Shown in pieces: positions 8,219-16,278 of a stretch of DNA of 64,000 nt. Positions within the stretch are counted from its first letter, which is position 1. Every line of letters starts with the position of its first letter. A program made the position numbers and the translations under genes. Source of the stretch: JAAYTL01 sp031460505 (GTDB taxonomy: Bacteria; Bacillota; Clostridia; Tissierellales; Tissierellaceae); the NCBI GenBank assembly GCA_031460505.1, contig JAVKTT010000006.1, forward strand, positions 66,732 through 130,731, read 5' to 3'. The notes beneath the pieces were generated by a model. The model searched no databases, was not told the DNA's origin, and saw nothing but the letters and a program-made list of their open reading frames with translations.

Positions 8219-8545
8219 CTATTCATCGAATTTTGAACTGGAACCAAACAATTGTTGTATATAATCCTGTTTCTCGTTTATTATGCGAACAATTCTAACT
8301 CTATCAAAATCTAAATAATAGAAAACATAATTTTTTTCAGAATATAAATAACGGTAATCAGTTGTAATATCGATAATCCTTCCAAGATCTACTCCTGATA
8401 CCGGATATTGTTCCAACTTTCTTATATCGGATGTAATCTTGGTTAGAATTCTTTTTGCGACATCTTCTCCCCAGTTAGTCGATATATATTCACGAAGACG
8501 TTGCAAATCTATTAAGGCTTGTGGAGAATATTCAATACCGGCCAT
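8219..8545 (-). CDS. RelE/ParE family type II toxin
   Basis: The 108-residue protein has the ParE/RelE fold signature: an N-terminal strand (IEYSPQALIDLQRLREYI), a helix with KRILTKITSDIRKLEQYP, then GVDLGRIIDITTDYRYLY and the C-terminal strand VRIVRIINEKQDY. Members inhibit DNA gyrase (ParE) or cleave ribosome-bound mRNA (RelE); sequence alone does not separate these reliably, though the YxxL...EKNYVFYYLD pattern is nearer ParE. The gene starts 2 bp after the antitoxin stop codon and is read from the same promoter. The toxin is held inactive by the adjacent Phd-type protein. Confidence 0.88.
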   Translation of the reverse strand: MAGIEYSPQALIDLQRLREYISTNWGEDVAKRILTKITSDIRKLEQYPVSGVDLGRIIDITTDYRYLYSEKNYVFYYLDFDRVRIVRIINEKQDYIQQLFGSSSKFDE

Positions 8546-8547
8546 AT

Positions 8548-8793
8548 TTATAATCCTAATGTAGCTTCAACATCTTTTGCTGTTAGCCACCCTTTTTCTC
8601 TTGCTGATATTTCACCCTCTTCTAATTTAGCTAATAAACTAATTGTGGCCTTCAATTTATCTAATTCAGAAAGTCTTATAATTGCATATTCACCCCGGCC
8701 ATTTCTAGTTAAATAAACTGGACTGCCTTCATTTACTTCATTGAGTACATCTGTATAATTTCTCAAATCTGAAACTGGTTTGATATTTGGCAT
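8548..8793 (-). CDS. Phd/YefM family antitoxin
   Basis: The 81-residue antitoxin starts at the ATG at 8793 (MPNIKPVSDLRNY), nine bases after GAGGAG. The N-terminal half has the Phd/YefM pattern: the strand NIKPVSDLRNY, VLNEVNEGSPVYLTRNGRGEYAII and LSELDKL. The C-terminal half (ISAREKGWLTAKDVEATLGL) is the flexible toxin-binding arm. Such proteins bind as dimers to palindromes in their own promoter and, with toxin, repress the operon. A 20-bp perfect palindrome lies next to the promoter here. An ATG at 8802 abuts the ribosome site directly and is less likely. Confidence 0.88.
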   Translation of the reverse strand: MPNIKPVSDLRNYTDVLNEVNEGSPVYLTRNGRGEYAIIRLSELDKLKATISLLAKLEEGEISAREKGWLTAKDVEATLGL

Positions 8794-8816
8794 AATAATC
8801 ATCTCCTCATACCATT

Positions 8817-8845
8817 ATTATATAATATATACAACTCTACATCAA
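8817..8845 (-). promoter_or_regulatory. SigA-type promoter of the toxin-antitoxin operon
   Basis: On the minus strand, TTGATG (8845-8840) and TATAAT (8822-8817) are separated by exactly 17 bp. The predicted transcription start is near 8810, leaving a very short leader before the antitoxin gene. Confidence 0.75.
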
Positions 8846-8847
8846 GA

Positions 8848-8867
8848 CAAATTAACATGTTAATTTG
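8848..8867. promoter_or_regulatory. Palindromic operator of the toxin-antitoxin operon
   Basis: CAAATTAACATGTTAATTTG is a perfect 20-bp palindrome placed 2 bp upstream of the -35 hexamer of the antitoxin promoter. Phd/YefM-type antitoxins autoregulate through palindromes of this kind, so this is the likely operator. The position is seen; the role is inferred. Confidence 0.65.
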
Positions 8868-8910
8868 CAGCAAACTTTAATGTTTAAAATTTTACGTTCC
8901 TTGTTTAATA

Positions 8911-8935
8911 AACAAAAGAAGGCTTGCGCCTTCTT
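8911..8935 (-). terminator. Intrinsic terminator of the aminopeptidase P gene
   Basis: AAGAAGGC (8916-8923) and GCCTTCTT (8928-8935) make an 8-bp stem with loop TTGC, followed on the minus strand by TTTTGTTT. The stem overlaps the stop codon of the peptidase gene. Confidence 0.85.
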
Positions 8936-10712
8936 AGATTGATCTAGTATTATGTTGTAACCATGCCTTTTCTTCTTCGTTTAAATACGGTGATAACTTA
9001 TCATACACATCCTTATGATAGCTATTTAGCCATTGCTTCTCATCATATGATAATAGTTCTACATCTATTGCATCTAAATCTATAGGCACATAGGATAGGA
9101 CTTCAAATTTCATAAACTTACCTGATTCTGTTTCTATATCATCTGTTACTACTACTATATTTTCTATTCTTATTCCATGTTTTCCAGCTTTGTATACACC
9201 TGGCTCTATTGATACAACCATACCTTTTTCTAAAGCTACATCATTAGGAGCTGATGCGATTCTATGAGGACCTTCGTGTACATTTAGAAGATAACCAACA
9301 CCATGACCAGTACCATGTTTAAAATCAAGTCCTTCTTTCCATAAAGGTGCTCTGCATAATATATCTAGTTGATATCCATTAGTACCTTCTAAGAATTTAG
9401 TACTAATTAGATTTATATGACCTTTTAAAGTCAAAGTAAAGTCTCTCTTTTCTTCATGTGTTAAAGGACCTACTGCTACAGTTCTAGTGATATCTGTAGT
9501 ACCATCTAGATATTGTCCTCCTGAATCTACAAGATAAAAGCCCTTTTCTTCCAGTATAGAGTAAGAATCTTCTGTTGCTGAATAATGTGCCATAGCTGCA
9601 TTTGCTCCATAAGCTGAAATAGTATCAAAGCTTGGCTCAATAAATAAATCCTGCTCTTTTCTAAACTCTAAAAGTTTATCACCTGCTGATAGTTCATTTA
9701 TTTCGATTTTACCTATATTACTATCCACCCAATGGAAAAACTTTGCTAATGCAACTCCATCTTTTATATATGCATTTCTTTGATTTTCTATTTCAGTATC
9801 ATTCTTATTACCTTTTAAAATAGTAGTATAATTCAATTCATTAATTATATTGCATTCTTTAGGAATGGCATTATATATCCATCTATTGATTTTATCCTTC
9901 TCAAGAATTACTGTAGCTGTACTTTCTATATCTTTTACATAATCAATTACATCTTCATATGATAAAACTGATACTCCATTGTTATTTAAATAGGACTCAA
10001 CTTCAGAATTAATTTTATCTTTATCTACAAAAACATAAGCTTTATCCATAGATATTAGTGCATATGATATGATAACTGGGTTACTCTTTACATCCCTACC
10101 CCTTATATTATAAAGCCATGCTATATCATCTAAACTGCCTATTAGAAAATAATCAGCATTTTTAGCTTTAATATTTTCTCTTACTTTTTCTATCTTTTCA
10201 CTTGCTGATAATCCAGTATATTTAAGCTCATGATGGAAAGCTTGCTCTTTAGTTAGTTCTGGTCTGTCTTCCCAAATTTCTCCAACTAAATCAAATTCAT
10301 CATTAAATCCTACTCCTAAGCCCTCAAACTCTTTTTCTAATCTTTCAGCAGTAGTTTGAGAAAAGACTTTACCATCATAACCTATGGTATCTCCAGATTT
10401 GATATTATCTTTAAGCCACTGAATATAATTAGGTACACCTGGTACTCCCATCTTAAACAATTTATATTCGGAGCCTTTTAATTGGTTTTCAGCTTGAATA
10501 AAATATCTACCATCAGTCCATAAATTAGCATGCGTCTGAGTAATCACTACAGTACCCGCTGATCCTGTAAAACCAGAAATCCAAGTTCTTCCTTTATAAT
10601 GTGATGCTAAATATTCTGATTGATGAGGATCAGATGTAGGTATTATATATGCTGTTATTCCTTTTGACTTCATTAATTCTCTTAATTTACTTACTCTCTC
10701 ATTGATACCCAA
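8934..10712 (-). CDS. Xaa-Pro aminopeptidase (M24B, three-domain aminopeptidase P)
   Basis: This cytoplasmic metallopeptidase removes an N-terminal residue preceding proline. The 592-residue length and architecture fit the long, eukaryote-like aminopeptidase P group: two creatinase-type domains (about 5-140 and 160-310), the pita-bread M24 catalytic domain (about 315-535) and an M24 C-terminal extension. The metal ligands are visible as Asp396 (LVDSGG), Asp407 (GTTDITR), His470 (HGTGHGVGY), Glu503 (SIEPGVY) and Glu517 (RIENIV). The start is a TTG at 10712 with GGAGGG six bases upstream. It lies 52 bp after the M20 peptidase gene on the same strand, so both may share a transcript for peptide breakdown. 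Confidence 0.93.
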   Translation of the reverse strand: MGINERVSKLRELMKSKGITAYIIPTSDPHQSEYLASHYKGRTWISGFTGSAGTVVITQTHANLWTDGRYFIQAENQLKGSEYKLFKMGVPGVPNYIQWLKDNIKSGDTIGYDGKVFSQTTAERLEKEFEGLGVGFNDEFDLVGEIWEDRPELTKEQAFHHELKYTGLSASEKIEKVRENIKAKNADYFLIGSLDDIAWLYNIRGRDVKSNPVIISYALISMDKAYVFVDKDKINSEVESYLNNNGVSVLSYEDVIDYVKDIESTATVILEKDKINRWIYNAIPKECNIINELNYTTILKGNKNDTEIENQRNAYIKDGVALAKFFHWVDSNIGKIEINELSAGDKLLEFRKEQDLFIEPSFDTISAYGANAAMAHYSATEDSYSILEEKGFYLVDSGGQYLDGTTDITRTVAVGPLTHEEKRDFTLTLKGHINLISTKFLEGTNGYQLDILCRAPLWKEGLDFKHGTGHGVGYLLNVHEGPHRIASAPNDVALEKGMVVSIEPGVYKAGKHGIRIENIVVVTDDIETESGKFMKFEVLSYVPIDLDAIDVELLSYDEKQWLNSYHKDVYDKLSPYLNEEEKAWLQHNTRSI

Positions 10713-10764
10713 GTATATCCCTCCATTTCTATTACAAATATTATACTACATTAAATTGGTAATA

Positions 10765-11877
10765 TTAAGCATAAACTTTTACAATCTCTAATACCATTTT
10801 AGCTGATTTTTCTAAATCCTTTATATGGATATGCTCTTCTAATGTGTGTACTAATCTCATGCCTACAGCTAAATTTACTGCTTTGATACCATTATCATTA
10901 TATATATTGGTATCGCTACCTCCACCTGAAGTCATAGTGTGTGGTTTTAGCCCTAGGTTAGTACATGCTTCTTTTACCTTTTGCACAATTTCATCATCTT
11001 CATCAACTTTAAAAGCGCCATAGGCATTATCTACATCCATTTCAACTTTTCCACCATATTTCTTAGCTGCATCTTCACAGCATTTAACCATATGTTCAGT
11101 TTGTTCCTTTAATTTTTCATTACTTAGACTTCTAGCTTCACCGCGGAATACCACTTCTTTTGTAACTATATTAGTAGCTTCCCCACCAGAAATGTGTCCA
11201 ATATTAGCAGTAGTCTCTTCATCTATTCTCAGTAATTTCATATTGCTTATAGCTTCAGCAGCAATTTGTATAGCACTGATACCGTGTTCTGGAGCCACTC
11301 CAGCATGGGCTTCTTTACCTATAAATTTTGCATTTATCTTATTTTGAGCAGGACCTTGAACAACAATATCTCCTGGGTCTCCACCACTATCTAATACAAA
11401 ACCGACTCTAGCATTTAACTTATCATACTCTAAGTTCTTTGCGCCAAATAATCCACCTTCTTCATAGATGCTAAATACAACTTCTATATCTCCATGAGGA
11501 ATATTATTTTCTATAATAGTTTCTAATGCTTCCATAATAGCAGCTATACCTGCTTTGTCATCACCACCCAAGATAGTAGTTCCATCACTATAAATAACTC
11601 CATCTTTTATCACAGGTTTAATACCAACTCCAGGTGATACTGTATCCATATGAGCACTGAACAGAATAGTTTCTCCTTCAGTATTTCCCTTTAATTTACC
11701 AATCACATTACCTGAATCACTACCAACTTTTTCTCCAGCATTATCCATGTATACATCCAAACCTATTTCTTTCATTTCATTCATTAAATAATCAGCAAAT
11801 TTTCTCTCATGTTTAGTAGGGCTATCAATTTGAATATAGTTTAAAAATCTCTCTAATAATCTTTTTTCTTTAATCAT
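10765..11877 (-). CDS. M20 family metallopeptidase (tripeptidase PepT-like)
   Basis: The 370-residue protein is a di-zinc M20 aminopeptidase or deacylase. The ligand set is complete: His76 and Asp78 (FSAHMDTV), Asp106 (LGGDDKAG), general base Glu139 and ligand Glu140 (YEEGGLFGAK), Asp163 (LDSGGDPGD) and His344 (LVHTLEEH). The dimerisation insert lies at about 175-290 (HAGVAPEHG). The family includes PepT-type tripeptidases and related M20/M25 enzymes; the exact substrate cannot be read from sequence. GGAGG lies before the ATG. The neighbouring aminopeptidase P suggests a peptide-catabolic pair. Confidence 0.9.
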   Translation of the reverse strand: MIKEKRLLERFLNYIQIDSPTKHERKFADYLMNEMKEIGLDVYMDNAGEKVGSDSGNVIGKLKGNTEGETILFSAHMDTVSPGVGIKPVIKDGVIYSDGTTILGGDDKAGIAAIMEALETIIENNIPHGDIEVVFSIYEEGGLFGAKNLEYDKLNARVGFVLDSGGDPGDIVVQGPAQNKINAKFIGKEAHAGVAPEHGISAIQIAAEAISNMKLLRIDEETTANIGHISGGEATNIVTKEVVFRGEARSLSNEKLKEQTEHMVKCCEDAAKKYGGKVEMDVDNAYGAFKVDEDDEIVQKVKEACTNLGLKPHTMTSGGGSDTNIYNDNGIKAVNLAVGMRLVHTLEEHIHIKDLEKSAKMVLEIVKVYA

Positions 11878-11897
11878 ATATTATTCCTCCAATCATT

Positions 11898-11928
11898 ATG
11901 AAAATATGAGGCTAAATAGCCTCATATT
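11898..11928 (-). terminator. Intrinsic terminator of the DsrE-like gene
   Basis: AATATGAGGCT (11903-11913) and AGCCTCATATT (11918-11928) form an 11-bp perfect stem with a 4-nt loop. On the minus strand the transcript continues as TTTTC. It separates the DsrE-like gene from the M20 peptidase gene. Confidence 0.8.
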
Positions 11929-12023
11929 ATAATTAACAATATTATACAGATAATTTACATTTTATACAAATATGTTATTTATCAAAAACATGTCCATATA
12001 AAACTAAGACTTAAGTTTGAATT

Positions 12024-12500
12024 TTATATAAATAACTGAATGTCTGATTCCAAAGCATCTTTAAGGTAATCTTCAGCTGTAATAATCTCAACTTCATCTA
12101 ATAGCTCTTTATCACTGAACCCCATTACTTCGCAAGATAACTTGCAAGCCTTCATTACAACACCCTTATTCAATGCTCCTTTAAAGAATGCAGTAATAGG
12201 TGGAGTATCGCTATCTTCCATCATTTCTTCTAACATCTTCTTACCAATTCCTGCGAAATTCATCTTAGATAAAGGTAAATTCTCTATTCCTTTTGGAGTC
12301 ATACCTGCAATCATCTTCTCCCACAAGGTCTTATCCTCATCCGATATTTCATCAGGATCTCTTACTAAGGATAGTCCCCAAAATGCAAAAAACATGGTCA
12401 CTTCCATATCCATTTCCCTAGCTGTATTAGCAAGTACTAAAGCAGCCAGTGCCTTGTCAAATTCACCACTAAACATAAGTAAACTTAGTTTTTTTCCCAT
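12024..12500 (-). CDS. DsrE/DsrF/DrsH-like family protein
   Basis: The 158-residue protein opens with LSLLMFSGEFDKALAALVLANTA and has an early alpha/beta pattern (MEVTMFFAFWGLSLV), both typical of DsrE/peroxiredoxin-like family proteins of Firmicutes. Cysteines at about residues 116 and 120 (KACKLSCEVMGF) match the position of the family's sulfur-carrier cysteine. Members act in sulfur-relay reactions, but this stand-alone subgroup has no proven substrate. GGAGG lies seven bases before the ATG and is part of a predicted hairpin with the upstream leader, suggesting translational control. No other sulfur gene is adjacent. Confidence 0.82.
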   Translation of the reverse strand: MGKKLSLLMFSGEFDKALAALVLANTAREMDMEVTMFFAFWGLSLVRDPDEISDEDKTLWEKMIAGMTPKGIENLPLSKMNFAGIGKKMLEEMMEDSDTPPITAFFKGALNKGVVMKACKLSCEVMGFSDKELLDEVEIITAEDYLKDALESDIQLFI

Positions 12501-12543
12501 TAAAAAACCTCCTTCTTCTAGGATTTGTAAAAAGAGGTTTTTT
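12501..12543 (-). promoter_or_regulatory. Leader hairpin that can hide the DsrE Shine-Dalgarno
   Basis: In the minus-strand transcript AAAAAACCTC (from 12543-12534) is perfectly complementary to GAGGTTTTTT (from 12511-12502), a 10-bp stem with a loop of about 22 nt. The second arm contains GAGG of the GGAGG ribosome site and ends one base before the ATG. When folded it would block initiation. It could act as a thermosensor-like or ligand-dependent switch, or be a weak chance structure, since six of the ten pairs are A-U. Confidence 0.5.
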
Positions 12544-12595
12544 TATACTTAATAAGGGTGTTCAATTTCTATATAAAAGTTCACATAACATTTAC

Positions 12596-12624
12596 TTGAA
12601 CATTTAAGAATAAAGTGTTAGAAT
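12596..12624 (+). promoter_or_regulatory. SigA-type promoter of the ktrB-ktrA operon
   Basis: TTGAAC (12596-12601) and TAGAAT (12619-12624) are separated by 17 bp, with the transcription start predicted near 12631, shortly before the ktrB start at 12644. Confidence 0.6.
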
Positions 12625-12643
12625 CCAAGGATAATAACTATAT

Positions 12644-14017
12644 ATGACTTTTTTGGAGATGATTACAATAGATTTTTTAAAGAGATTTGACAAATCAAAG
12701 TTAAATCCACCAAGAGTATTAGCAATAGCCTTTGCACTTATTATTCTATTTGGCGCAAACATTTTAAATTTACCCATTGCTTCAGCAGATGGTGAGAGTA
12801 TCGGCTTTATAAATGCACTTTTTACTGCTAGCTCATCAGTGTGCGTGACAGGTCTTGTAGTTGTAAATACTGCTGAACATTGGTCTTTATTTGGTCAAGT
12901 AGTAATTATAACATTGATACAAATAGGTGGGTTAGGTTTTATGACAATGGCGACAATAGTTGCTCTATTGTTAGGTAAGAAAATAACACTAAAAGATAGG
13001 CTTGTAATGCAAGAAGAGCTAAATTCATCTTCTTTGTCAGGACTAGTTAAGCTTACTAAATATGTCATAGCTACTACTTTTATAATAGAAGGTATAGGAG
13101 CAATTTTTCTTTCCACAAGATTTATTCCTATATATGGACTAAAAAAAGGTATTTGGTTTTCTGTATTTCATGCAATTTCAGCATTTTGTAATGCTGGATT
13201 TGATGTAATAGGAAATAATATGATTCCTTTTGTAGATGATATAGTAGTAAACTTCGCCATAGGTTCACTGGTTATATTAGGTGGACTTGGATTTACAGTG
13301 TATCTTGATATTTCAAAAAATAAAAATATTCATAGATGCTCATTGCACACAAAGCTTGTGCTATTAATTTCTGCTATTTTATTAATATTAGGTTCAGTTT
13401 TAATATTTATCATTGAATATAATAATCCTGAAACTCTTGGAAACTTATCCCTAAAAGGAAAGATACTGGCTTCAACTTTCCAATCTATAATTGCTAGAAC
13501 TGCTGGCTTTAACAGTGTGGATATGGCTCCACTTTATGATACAACGATTTTCGTACTAATTATATTAATGTTTATAGGAGGGTCACCTGGGTCAACTGCT
13601 GGTGGTATAAAAACTACTACATTTGGAGTTATTTTTCTTACAGTACGATCTGTATTAAAAGGTAATGATGATGTGGAAGTATTAAGAAGGAGAATTCCTA
13701 ATTCGATTGTCCTTAGAGCAATTGCTATTACAGCTGTGAGTTTATTATTAGTAACTTTAGTTACTATGATACTTACTGTAACCGAACAGGGTGTTAAGTT
13801 TATAGATCTTTTATTTGAAACTGTTTCAGCATTTGCAACAGTTGGTCTTAGCAGGAATCTAAGCCCTGAGCTATCAGATATAGGAAAATTTATTATAGCC
13901 TTAACGATGTATGCAGGTAAAGTTGGTCCTTTAACCCTGGTTTTTGCATTGGCAAAAAAACAAAAAACAGATAATAAAAAGTATAGATACCCAGAAGGAA
14001 AAATTATTATAGGATAA
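12644..14017 (+). CDS. ktrB: TrkH/KtrB family potassium uptake membrane subunit
   Basis: The 457-residue membrane protein has four M1-P-M2 repeats. Selectivity-filter loops are seen near SSVCVTGLVVV (about 62-72), FCNAGFDVIG, ARTAGFNSVD and FATVGLSR, each with a central glycine. GGSPGSTAGGIKTTT (about 314-328) is the family's conserved segment. The length and the absence of extra N-terminal helices favour KtrB over TrkH of enterics. KtrB conducts K+ across the membrane with Na+ coupling and is gated by a KtrA octamer. The ktrA gene follows 13 bp later. The first ATG has AAGGA about 12 bases upstream, a longer spacing than usual, so the start is slightly uncertain. Confidence 0.93.
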   Translation: MTFLEMITIDFLKRFDKSKLNPPRVLAIAFALIILFGANILNLPIASADGESIGFINALFTASSSVCVTGLVVVNTAEHWSLFGQVVIITLIQIGGLGFMTMATIVALLLGKKITLKDRLVMQEELNSSSLSGLVKLTKYVIATTFIIEGIGAIFLSTRFIPIYGLKKGIWFSVFHAISAFCNAGFDVIGNNMIPFVDDIVVNFAIGSLVILGGLGFTVYLDISKNKNIHRCSLHTKLVLLISAILLILGSVLIFIIEYNNPETLGNLSLKGKILASTFQSIIARTAGFNSVDMAPLYDTTIFVLIILMFIGGSPGSTAGGIKTTTFGVIFLTVRSVLKGNDDVEVLRRRIPNSIVLRAIAITAVSLLLVTLVTMILTVTEQGVKFIDLLFETVSAFATVGLSRNLSPELSDIGKFIIALTMYAGKVGPLTLVFALAKKQKTDNKKYRYPEGKIIIG

Positions 14018-14030
14018 GGAAGGTATAGTT

Positions 14031-14681
14031 ATGAAACAATTTGCTGTTATAGGTTGTGGGCGTTTTGGAAGTAGTGTTGCTAAAACACTTTATAATGAGG
14101 GTCATGATGTTCTTGTAATTGACAAAGATCCAGTGATAGTTCAAGAAATTGCCGACCAAGTTACTCACGCCGTACAGGTAGATACAATAGATGAAAGCGC
14201 ATTAACATCTTTAGGCTTAACTAATTTTGATGTAGTGATAGTAAGTATTGGAGCTGATATACAAGCATCTATATTGACCACATTAATATGTAAAGAAATC
14301 GGAGTAAAAAGAATTATTGCTAAGGCACAAACAGAGATACATGGAAGATTACTAAATAAAGTCGGTGCAGATTCAGTTGTTTTTCCAGAAAGAGATATGG
14401 GGGTTAGGGTTGCACATAACTTAGTTTCCCCTAGCATATTAGACCATATTGAATTGTCACCTGATTACAGCATTGTAGAAATATCTGTTTTAGATGAGTG
14501 GGAAGGAAAATCACTTCTTGATCTTAGACTACCTTCTAAGTATGGCGTTAATATTCTAGCTATTAAACATAAGAATGGTATCAACATCTCTCCAAATGCT
14601 GACTATAAAATTGCTCAAGGAGATATACTTGTTGTAATAGGGAATAATAAAGACTTATCTAAGTTTGAAAAAAGAATATAA
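14031..14681 (+). CDS. ktrA: KtrA/TrkA family RCK regulator of K+ uptake
   Basis: The 216-residue cytoplasmic protein has an N-terminal Rossmann RCK domain (about 1-130) with the dinucleotide motif GCGRFGSS at residues 8-15 and an acidic residue (VIDKD) at the end of the second strand. It ends with a TrkA-C domain (about 135-216). KtrA rings bind ATP, ADP or NAD(H), and in Firmicutes also c-di-AMP through the TrkA-C domain, to gate KtrB. GGAAGG precedes the ATG. A strong bidirectional terminator follows. The tight linkage with ktrB makes the pairing secure. Confidence 0.93.
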   Translation: MKQFAVIGCGRFGSSVAKTLYNEGHDVLVIDKDPVIVQEIADQVTHAVQVDTIDESALTSLGLTNFDVVIVSIGADIQASILTTLICKEIGVKRIIAKAQTEIHGRLLNKVGADSVVFPERDMGVRVAHNLVSPSILDHIELSPDYSIVEISVLDEWEGKSLLDLRLPSKYGVNILAIKHKNGINISPNADYKIAQGDILVVIGNNKDLSKFEKRI

Positions 14682-14699
14682 CCTAACAAATAGAACAAA

Positions 14700-14737
14700 A
14701 CTCCCAATAATCACTTTTTGATTATTGGGAGTTTTTT
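14700..14737. terminator. Bidirectional terminator between ktrA and the CPBP gene
   Basis: ACTCCCAATAATCA (14700-14713) and TGATTATTGGGAGT (14719-14732) form a 14-bp perfect stem with T runs on both sides. It serves the convergent ktrA and CPBP-protease genes. Confidence 0.92.
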
Positions 14738-14740
14738 GCA

Positions 14741-15430
14741 TTAAATAATACCAAACATTATGAATCCTACAGTATTAATTGCAAAGTTTGCAAACATATG
14801 AACTAACCATGAATTGTATATGTTATTGTTTTTTTCATTCAAATAATTAAATATCAATGCACCAATAAACAAGCCTGACATTGCAAGGATGAATAAAGAT
14901 AGATTGAACCAATCAGCCATTATTGCAACATGATATATTGCAAAGGCTAATGCACTTATTACATAAGCATTAAATCTTCCACTTGTCTTTAATAAACTTA
15001 AGAATATAAATCCTCTAAAAAAGAATTCCTCCAATAGTGAATTAAAGAATGATATGTACAATGCAACAAAAATAAAATTATCCTTATCTACATTTAAACT
15101 TTCCAATAATATATCCTGTATGTTGTCTAGATTGATAAAGCTCCTTAATATGAAATATGCTCCAAGAATAATTAAGTAAACACCAATGCCCAATCCCAAA
15201 GATATTAAAAACTGTTTTTTTGAACTTATCCTAAAATATTCTTTTATTGATATACTTCTATTTGCCTTAATAAAAATAAGTGGGATTATCAAAAACAATA
15301 TGATTTTAATCATGGACTTCATTATATATCCTGGTTGTATAAAATAATCTACTATAAACATTAAAATTATGGATAATAAAGTAATTACCATAATCCCTTG
15401 TTTTGTTTTATTTGCATTAAACTTTTCCAT
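14741..15430 (-). CDS. CPBP family intramembrane metalloprotease (CAAX protease-like)
   Basis: The 229-residue protein has about seven hydrophobic segments and the glutamic protease/CPBP signatures: EEFFFRG at residues 134-140 (Glu134, Glu135, Arg139) and FAIYH with His167, then a third motif near 185-200 (LFIGALIFNY). Members related to Rce1 cleave within membranes; bacterial ones serve in bacteriocin immunity, signalling or unknown roles. It is divergent from the two-component system that starts 159 bp away, suggesting a possible functional link. A 22-bp copy of its extreme 3' end recurs at 18017-18038. Confidence 0.88.
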   Translation of the reverse strand: MEKFNANKTKQGIMVITLLSIILMFIVDYFIQPGYIMKSMIKIILFLIIPLIFIKANRSISIKEYFRISSKKQFLISLGLGIGVYLIILGAYFILRSFINLDNIQDILLESLNVDKDNFIFVALYISFFNSLLEEFFFRGFIFLSLLKTSGRFNAYVISALAFAIYHVAIMADWFNLSLFILAMSGLFIGALIFNYLNEKNNNIYNSWLVHMFANFAINTVGFIMFGII

Positions 15431-15588
15431 TTGAAAACCCCTTTAATTAATCTTGTATCTATAATATCCTAAGTAATCGATAATTCATATATTAATCTTG
15501 CAAAATTAAAGATTATAACTACTAAATAATTCCAGAAGGATACAAAAAAGATATATTAATATGTTACCATATACTTGGAGGTGTTGAT

Positions 15589-16278
15589 ATGGTGTTCAAA
15601 GTTCTTTTAGTTGAAGATAATCCAGAGATTAGAGAAATTATAATTGATTACTTTACAGAAAAAAGTAATGGAGATTTAACTATTCACACTGCATCTACAG
15701 GAAGTGAGGGGAAATTGAAGTCCATGGACTATAACTACGATTTGGTACTTCTCGATATTATGCTTCCAGAGGTAGATGGATTTACAATTTGTAGAGAATT
15801 AAGAAAAACTAGTGATGTGCCTATAATCTTTATTACAGCAAAACATAGTGAAAATGATATATTACATGGATACAACCTTGGATGTGATGATTATGTAACA
15901 AAACCTTTTTCATTAGCTGAACTTTATGCAAAATCCATGGCTTTACTCAGACGTTCAAAAGGCATGATAAGAAAAGAAGTAATGACAGCTGGAAGAATAA
16001 AATTAGACCCATATCGATATAGGGCCTATGTTGATGATGATGAAATAATACTTGCACCAATAGAGTTTGCCATATTGAAAGTACTTATTGAAAATCATGG
16101 TAAGGTAGTGAGTCGTGATGATTTACTGATTAGAATATGGGGTTATAATTTTGATGGTAATGAAAGAGTAGTGGATAATCATGTAAAAAAGCTTCGTAAA
16201 GCCTTAGGTATCGCTTCTACCCAAATAAAGACTGTGTTTAAAAAAGGCTATAAGATGGAGGTGGATTATGAAAAGTAA
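15589..16278 (+). CDS. OmpR-family response regulator
   Basis: The 229-residue protein has a receiver domain (about 3-118) with the acidic pair Glu9-Asp10, phospho-acceptor Asp56 (LLDIMLPEVDGF), a conserved Thr (FITAK) and Lys (VTKPFS). A winged-helix DNA-binding domain follows (about 130-227) with HVKKLRKALG as the recognition helix region. GGAGGTG precedes the ATG. The histidine kinase gene overlaps its last 11 bp. The target genes are unknown; the divergent CPBP protease gene is a candidate. Confidence 0.95.
   Translation: MVFKVLLVEDNPEIREIIIDYFTEKSNGDLTIHTASTGSEGKLKSMDYNYDLVLLDIMLPEVDGFTICRELRKTSDVPIIFITAKHSENDILHGYNLGCDDYVTKPFSLAELYAKSMALLRRSKGMIRKEVMTAGRIKLDPYRYRAYVDDDEIILAPIEFAILKVLIENHGKVVSRDDLLIRIWGYNFDGNERVVDNHVKKLRKALGIASTQIKTVFKKGYKMEVDYEK

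Noticed and set aside
12500..12650. c-di-AMP (ydaO) riboswitch before ktrB
   Set aside because: The space between the predicted promoter and the start is too short (about 15-20 nt of leader) and lacks the conserved riboswitch blocks.
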